Source: Protea cynaroides | Taxonomy: Eukaryota; Streptophyta; Magnoliopsida; Proteales; Proteaceae | Length of the DNA: 64,000 nt | Direction of reading: 5' to 3' | Assembly: GCA_028583415.1 (NCBI GenBank) | Contig: CM053270.1 | Span: 64,345,517-64,409,516 of the forward strand | Part shown: piece after piece, positions 57,698 through 64,000 of the stretch | Position numbering within the stretch: the stretch's first letter is position 1 | Layout of the letters: each line of letters begins with the position of its first letter | Program-made: the position numbers and the translations under genes | Notes under the pieces: model-generated | Database searches by the model: none | What the model was told of the DNA's origin: nothing | Seen by the model: only the letters and a program-made list of their open reading frames with translations

Positions 57698-60298
57698 TAA
57701 GTCTTGAGACACACTGAGACTCAATGCACACAGCATTAAAGGGTTAAATCTCTTGACCATGCTGCATCAAAGCATGAGATCACTGATGTGGATGCTTCAT
57801 AGGTGATTGTTCCCATATATTGTTTGAAAGCTATATAGTTTATGCCCTTATTAAGGGACCTACACTTAAAGTTATTATGGTTCTTATATGTGATTTTGAG
57901 TTCCAGATTTTTCTGTTGGCTTAATCTAGCCCGGCATTTTATCTTTGCCATATCCAGTATTTTTTTTTAAACCCTTTTGAGACATAGAAGAAGTGATGAT
58001 AATTGTCAGCAGTACATGGTATAAGCAAGAACATGCATGGAGTTTTGGTGGGGACACTCCAATGTACAGATATGGTGCAATGACATGCACCCTAATAGGT
58101 GAGGGATGCATAGTTGAAGGAGGGGAGGGTCAAGAGGGAGATGGTAGTAAATACTAATCTTATTTGCTCTAGTATGTGATTTACCCAATGTCCCAATTCA
58201 GGATGCCATGCATCACAAAAGGTGATGTGCAGACAACCAGTTGAAAGGAAGCGAAGGAAGGGCATAGAAAATTGTGCACCCTGTAGGTCATCTATGGATT
58301 TGAGTTTCTCAAAATGGTAATTGATGCTTGGTTGACAGGTGCTCTTGAAATTAATTGATGCTATTCCATAGTGCAAATGGCAGAAGGGTGCACAAATTTC
58401 ATTCTTACATTATGAATTCTTAAAGGTGCTCTTAAGGGTGCTTGATATATAATCACCAAATCCAGAGGAGGGATTAGTGTCACGCACCCAAAAGGTGTGT
58501 CTCGCTTGCTGCAAGAATAGTGTTCTAGAGGATGGTGGGAGCAGATGTTATGCATGATTTGATGTAATGCTATTTTCCTCAAGGGATGATTATGCATGGT
58601 TTCCCAGTCCAAGGCAAAGGTCATGCATGCCAAAGGGCTGTCATGCAACCTAAAAATTTTGAGAGAGAGATAGAGGTATTGGTTTTCTGGCAGTCAGGAA
58701 TTGGAGGAGTTTCACTGTGTATGCTGTGTATCATGAGAGGGGACAGAATGGGAGGGGAAAGGGTTTTAGGGATATAGGTTTGAAAGGGAATCGAACCCAA
58801 AAACTTTTCCGCTTTTTTATTAAGGCTTGAAACATCTGATTTTTTTAGAGAGATTCAATTCAACAACATAATAGCATGTGTAATATTTGGCTAAAGGTAA
58901 AAACACATGAAATTTCCAAAATTTTCGGGGAAAAGATTGCAGAATGCAAGTTGGAATATATTTTTTAGAAAGGTATGTGAATAATACGTGAATTGTTTGC
59001 GAATTAAGTGACTATGGTTTGGATCTCAATATCTGTATTGATCAGATCTGTTTGAAAATTCGGATGGGATCCGTTTACGCCACCGGATCTTACTTGGATT
59101 TGGATCCAAATCCAGGTTCAGATAAATGTAGAACCATGCATGCAACATCTGTTGAAATGTACAACTACCTTTATAAATCCAGTCCTGACCACAATGTAAC
59201 CCACATTCAGGACCATTCAAGAGCAGATTCATCTTTTTTAACTTTAAATATATCGGTCTGATCATTTGAGTTGGTAATGGTAACAAAGAGAATAACGAAT
59301 AAAAAGGAATTAATGGCTTGAACCATATATCAATGGCCAATCTCCGGTAGAAAGTTCCGTCGGAACAGTTATTTATTTCAAGGTATCTCATCTCTTAAAA
59401 AAGAAAGAAAGAGGAAGTGTGGGGAAAAATGACAAGAAGATATTGGAACATCAATTTGGAAGAGATGATGGAAGCAGGAGTTCATTTTGGCCATGGTACT
59501 CGGAAATGGAATCCTTGAATGGCACCTTATTGCTCTTCCTTCAGATTCTTGGTTGGAGTAAGTGAAAGGTAGCAGCATCATCCTCAGCCTAAGGAAGCAG
59601 CACTTAAAAGCCTTCATTTCGTGGTCGAGAGCCAGCCCTTCAAAACAAAACCTTTTCTTCTTTGTGCAGTTGACAAAGATTCCTTTTTGAGAGATTTGAA
59701 AAAGCACTATCTTGTTGAAAGGTTCTATTCATCTGCCTTTTCTCAACACATTTGATTGAGATGAGATTCGACATTTTTAAACCACGAGACGCTTGGTTTC
59801 CATTTTAGTTGTAGGTGTAACGAACCTGCTACTAAGGATATGGCAAAAAGAAATAAAAAAAAAAGGAGCTCCCATATAAAGATCTTCATTAGTGCGTAAT
59901 CCAATTGTATACCACCAATGATAAACACCAAAATAAACGATATTCACTAGGCTGAAAGCACCCCCTCCATTAAAGGCTTCCACGACTGTTTGACCAAAAT
60001 GAGGATCCCAAATTGCATACGAGCAATAGGATATGGATCCAGAAGCATGAAACCAAGTTGGATATAGAATGATTGGATTTGGTTGTGGGAATCTCGTTCC
60101 CCGTAAGACCAAGAGCCATTCTGCTGTATTATGCTGTAAGAGGTATGGAGGGTGATGGGGATTGGGATACACCAAATCAGGATCAACAAATAAAGTAGCT
60201 CAACTATCCATTACGGTAGTCGGATATACTGAACAGTCCATCTTTGTCAACAAAAAACAGTATGCTAGCAGTAGAAAATACCTTCACTTGGTTTTAAC

Positions 60299-61214
60299 CA
60301 TGGTTCGAGGTGAGGTTTCGACCGATGTAATTCGGTTTCGAGCCTCACCGAGACGAAACCTAGGCTCGATTCCATTAAGTTCCATGTTTCGGTTCAAACC
60401 CTGGTTTCGCCCGAAACGAAGGTTTCGGTTTATAAATGAACCAAAACCCATTATATAATATATAAGGTTCAAGTTCTGTTGAAACCAGTAGGGTTTCGAC
60501 TGAACTCTTAAACTTTGTTTTTGAAAGACCCTTCTCAGTTCTTACCTCTTAAGCTTTGTTTTTTGTCTCTTTTCTCTCTCTTTTCCGATGAGAGGCAGAA
60601 GAAGGCAAAGTCGCAGAGGAGGAGAAGAAAAGAAATCTGAGAAGAAAAGAAAATTGAGAAGAAGAAAGCAAGAAAAGAAGGCAGAGCCGTAGAGGAAGAA
60701 AGAAAAGAAAGGAAAACTGAGAAGAAGAAAGAAAGAAAAGAAGGTAGAGCCACAGAGGAAGAAGGAGAAGGAAGAGGAAGAAAAGCAGAAAATAAAACAT
60801 ACCTTTCGTTTTCACCTCTTTCCGCCGAAGGTAGGTTTACAGCTAGTTTCATTGCACTGCTTGTTGCGGTAGGTAGATTCTCAGTTTCTCACCTTGTTTT
60901 CGTTGCACTTCTCACCATAAGAACTCGATCTCTGATTTTGCCCTGTACCCTTTATAAGATACTATCCCATGCATCTCACCTATATTATGTATTTATATAA
61001 AAACCCAAACCAAACCTTTTATTCTTTTATAAGTTATTATCCCATGTATCTCACCTATAATGTATTTGTACAACAACCCAATCTATGTATTAGAATAAAA
61101 ATTAATATACTGTAATAATATATATACCAGGTTTCGGTGGATTTCAACCTAGTTTCGACCGAAATTCGAGTCAACTCGGTTTCGAGGCTGGTTGAGACCG
61201 GCACCTTGAACCTT
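60299..61214. mobile_element. MULE-like element in the left LTR
   Basis: The ends CATGGTTCGAGGTG and (reverse) CAAGGTTCAAGGTG are inverted repeats. The 9-bp direct repeat GGTTTTAAC flanks them (60290-60298 and 61215-61223), a length typical of Mutator-like elements. The paired LTR at about 63498-63515 (cttggttttgacaatctg) lacks it and shows the empty site. The interior is rich in GGTTTCG motifs and a GAAGAAAG-rich stretch (60590-60790); no transposase. Confidence 0.8.
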
Positions 61215-62299
61215 GGTTTTAACAATCGGCTGGACCGATTGGCCTCAAACTAATATCGAAGGGTAGGTGATGAAGGGTGAGAATAATACCGGGAGATGGG
61301 CTTCAACTGATGCTTAGATCAAGAATAAACTCACATTGAGTGGTCTGTAAGACAACCACATGCACTGTAATATTAAACAGTGTTTTGTCAGCAAACTTAA
61401 TCTTCTTTTTTTTTTGCCTTTTTTTTTACATATAACAAGAAAGGAGAAAATAATCAATGAATGAAGGGAAGAAGAGATGAAAGGAAGGAAGGTAGGTAGC
61501 TATGACCTAAGGTCTCTCACCGTAAGGCCTTGACTGTCTCTTACCTTAAGGCCTTGGCATTCTCTCACCTCGTGAGTCTTTCACTCAACTATCTCTCTAA
61601 GCAATCTGTTTCTCTTAGACAAAATGGGAAGCCAATATTTCGTTCATCTTTTGATTTTTTAAATGCTTACAAGGTAGCTCCTTCTATAGGGAGATTGAGA
61701 TAGTCTAGACCTTTAGTGGAACTTCCTTCTAGACTTAATGATTTGAATAGTTCCAAGGACTTACGTTGGGACTGTTTTCAAAATAATTAATCTTTACATT
61801 TTCAAGGTCTTCTCTCTCAATGAAGCTAACTCCACTAGTGACAATAGACTCACCTATTGACTCCTAAACTTCTTAATTCGTATGGACCACTTATCACCCA
61901 TATTCTTTCTTTCAAACTATGTCCAATATAAATGAAAACATAAAAAGTCCTAGCCCATAACCCGTATAACCCAATGGGCTACGTATTAACCCATTAGACT
62001 AGGCTTTGGGCTGGTTCCAACATGAATACTTGTGCTAGAACCTGCTGGTTGTTGTAACTAACTCCATTGGTAGGATTGGAACAAGTTGTCAATAGATTTT
62101 TGTGATTGAAAGTACTGGATTAGTTCCCCCCAGTTTAAAAAAAACTCGACCACAAATTTTAAAACTATTCAAGATCAAATCGGCATGGTGGGTATGTAGC
62201 CTCCTTTGGAAACTGTACAACTCATGTAAATTTGGAATGAAACCCACTAGCTTGGGACCACTCTCTTCAAAATTCTGTTGAGGAATTACAAAGTCGATG

Positions 62300-62540
62300 T
62301 ATTCAACTTTATTAAACGGGTCAACTGGGAAGGGGGGTATCCGCGAGCACCATTGTATCCGCCTCTACGTCTTCGGTGATCTCCTCAATTTCTGAAGCCT
62401 CATCGTCACTAGAGCTTCCTTTGTTAGTCAATGGAACCATACAAGGATTGTTAACCTCATGCGAGTCCTCTTCAATTGACTTCAATAAAATCATCCATCT
62501 TCTGACTGAGTTGGTCTTCAACTTCCACATCTTTAATGTG
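62300..62540 (-). pseudogene. Short acidic frame in the gypsy interior
   Basis: The minus frame 62321-62530 contains SSSDDEASEIEEITEDVEAD. It lies downstream of the gag remnant and may be a linker of the polyprotein. Not recognised. Confidence 0.3.
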
Positions 62541-62989
62541 GACCGCTAAGAGCATCTATGGTGGGTTCTTCCTTGTCATCAAGAGTTGTTGGAATCCAAC
62601 GTTTTAAATCTCGGATCTCCACCCCATTTCAGTGAGGTTGAGAGTTTTGAAATTTCCGAGATTTTTGAGATCTCGAAGAGATCTTAAAAATCTCAGTGAG
62701 ACATTGCCTTTCTTGAACATATAAAGGTCGATTTTCCAATATTTTCGAGATTTTGAGATCTCGATAAGGTTGAAATTTCCGAGATTTCGCCAAGGTTTCG
62801 TCAATATTTAGAAGTATGTTGAGTCTCTTCAACGTGTACCTTGACTTCATTAACACTGACACAACGGGTAGAGAGATTGGATGCTCCTTTGGTGGTGCAA
62901 CTTTGGGTTTAGCCTTCGCCTTAACATTGTTGTTGTTAGGTTTTCACCACTCTTTGACGTATGAACTGAACATTATAGATGATTGCTTC

Positions 62990-63345
62990 AAGTTCGCTTC
63001 AGCTGTAAATGCCAATTGGTGGTAATTTTGTCAACGGGAGAGCCTTCCTTTGATATATTCAAGCACATATTTTCTCGTCAACTCGTACTTCATATCTTCC
63101 CAAGTCCTAGGCTCTCTTCTTTTAACTCTGAGCTTCTCTTCACAGAATTTTCACCATTCTCTAGCATAACCAGTCAACTAAAAGTAAGCAAATCTAAGCT
63201 TTTACTCTTTTGTCAAGTTGTAACAGTCAAAATATTCCTATAAAGAATCCAACCAATCAAGGAATAAGTATGGTTTGTCTGGCCAACAAAGAAAGGAACT
63301 TCTGGTAAATTAGGGAGACTGGGAGAATAAACTCTCCTCTTCATG
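62990..63345 (-). pseudogene. Gag remnant of the decayed gypsy element
   Basis: Allowing for stops and one shift, the minus strand reads LPEVPFFVGQTN, then blocks EYFDCYNLTKE, LTGYAREW, WEDMKYELTRKYV and EYIKGRLS. These are the motifs of the retrotransposon gag domain. At least four stops break the frame. Confidence 0.78.
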
Positions 63346-64000
63346 TTGGCTTTGATACCAAATGATGGGGGATTGTGATACTTTAGATCAGAATCAGCAA
63401 ACAAAATAGCTCAACAATCCATTACAGCAGTTGGATATATTGGACAGTCCACTTTTGTCAACATAAAACAGTGTGCTAGCAGTAGAAAATACCTCCACTT
63501 GGTTTTGACAATCTGCTCATCCGATTGGCCTCAAAGTAATATTGAGGGTAGGTGAGAAGGGTGAGAATGATACCGGGAGATGGGCTTTAGTTGATGGTTA
63601 AATCAAGAGTAAACTGACATTGAATGACCAGCAAGACAACTACATGAAGAGTAACCGTGAAAAGTGTTTTGTCAACAAACCTTCTCTTTTTTTGTCCCTT
63701 TTTTATATAACAAGGAAGGAGAAAAGAGTGAATGAAGGGAAGAAGAGATGGAAGGAAGGTAAGGGGATATGACCTAGGGTCTCTCACTTTAAGTAAGGCC
63801 TTGGCAGTTTCTCACTACCGGAGTATCTCACTCAACCATCTCTTAGAACAATTTGAATCTCAGAGACTTATTCAAGCCAATATTTCACTCATCTTCTGAT
63901 TTTTTAAATGCTTACAAGGTAGCTTTTTTTATAGAGATGGTTTTAGACCTTTAGTGGAATTTCTTCCTAGACTTAATGATTTGAATAGTTCCAAAGACAT

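Larger units (their letters stand above)
56510..60162 (+). other. Third intron of eIF(iso)4E or gene-free sequence
   Basis: Begins with a canonical GTAAAG donor. It contains a Harbinger-type element with a (CCA)n tract (56993-57697) and otherwise AT-rich DNA. I searched by eye for the conserved exon 4 and 5 text and saw none. Short frames here have no recognisable content. Confidence 0.5.
60163..64000 (-). mobile_element. Decayed Ty3/gypsy element, right LTR cut by the window end
   Basis: A long segment starting TGGGATACACC at 60163 is repeated from TGTGATACTTTAG at 63374 to the window end (shared: tccattacggtagtcggata, gctagcagtagaaaata, ataccgggagatgggct). Just before 63374 the + strand reads ggctttgatacca, the complement of an iMet-type primer site, so the element is on minus. 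The interior (about 62020-63370) carries a gag remnant. The left LTR is interrupted by a MULE-like element. Confidence 0.72.

Noticed and set aside
1..64000. tRNA, rRNA, CRISPR arrays or organelle DNA
   Set aside because: None seen by eye; the only tRNA-related signals are retroelement primer-binding sites.

Overview
The window is nuclear DNA of a flowering plant. It holds an LRR receptor kinase with a plant exon layout, a plant-specific eIF(iso)4E gene, an Athila-lineage Ty3/gypsy retroelement primed from tRNA-Asp, hAT and PIF/Harbinger-type miniature elements, and long AT-rich intergenic stretches. I cannot name the species. Only two ordinary host genes are supported; most of the rest is layered transposable elements, many datable relative to each other because target-site duplications (TSDs) can be read directly.

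Layout. 1-7.1 kb: a dispersed repeat (second copy at 41.2-42.9 kb) with a TRIM-like element, two non-autonomous hAT elements with perfect 8-bp TSDs, foldback elements and minisatellites. 7.3-11.7 kb: a two-exon LRR receptor kinase on +, with a hAT element 216 bp upstream of its ATG and a third, inverted hAT element at 12.3-13.0 kb. 13-20.4 kb: no host gene, decayed LTR-like sequence. 20.4-25.1 kb: two nested solo LTRs of one family, both on -, each with a perfect 5-bp TSD. 25.7-41.1 kb: a 15.3-kb Athila-like element on - with equal-length LTRs, PBS, PPT and gag-protease-RT-RNase H-integrase remnants, interrupted by a Tat/Ogre-like LTR fragment with 117-bp repeats and by a solo LTR of the 20.4-25.1 kb family. 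41.2-47.3 kb: the duplicated TRIM segment with a 704-bp solo LTR inside it, then a hAT element split by an LTR element that itself holds a foldback element. 48.5-54.3 kb: two Harbinger-type elements, one carrying a (GGT)n tract, the other (3.2 kb) carrying a captured, decayed RING-finger gene fragment. 55.5-56.5 kb: first three exons of eIF(iso)4E on +, followed by a very long intron or a truncation. 60.2 kb to the end: a decayed gypsy element on - with a MULE-like insertion in one LTR.

The most unusual signal is in the solo-LTR family at 20.4-25.1 and 37.6-39.9 kb. Each LTR has, at conserved spacing, a TATA box, a GTAAGT 5' splice site about 140 bp downstream, and 1.3-1.5 kb further on (in the two LTRs not split by an insertion) a 3' splice site opening a short conserved reading frame that ends in a CxCxxC motif. 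In the youngest copy the two exons join in phase into a complete 68-residue protein. A diverged relative of the second exon lies at 16.8 kb. This looks like a small spliced gene living inside an LTR, and I know of no description of it.
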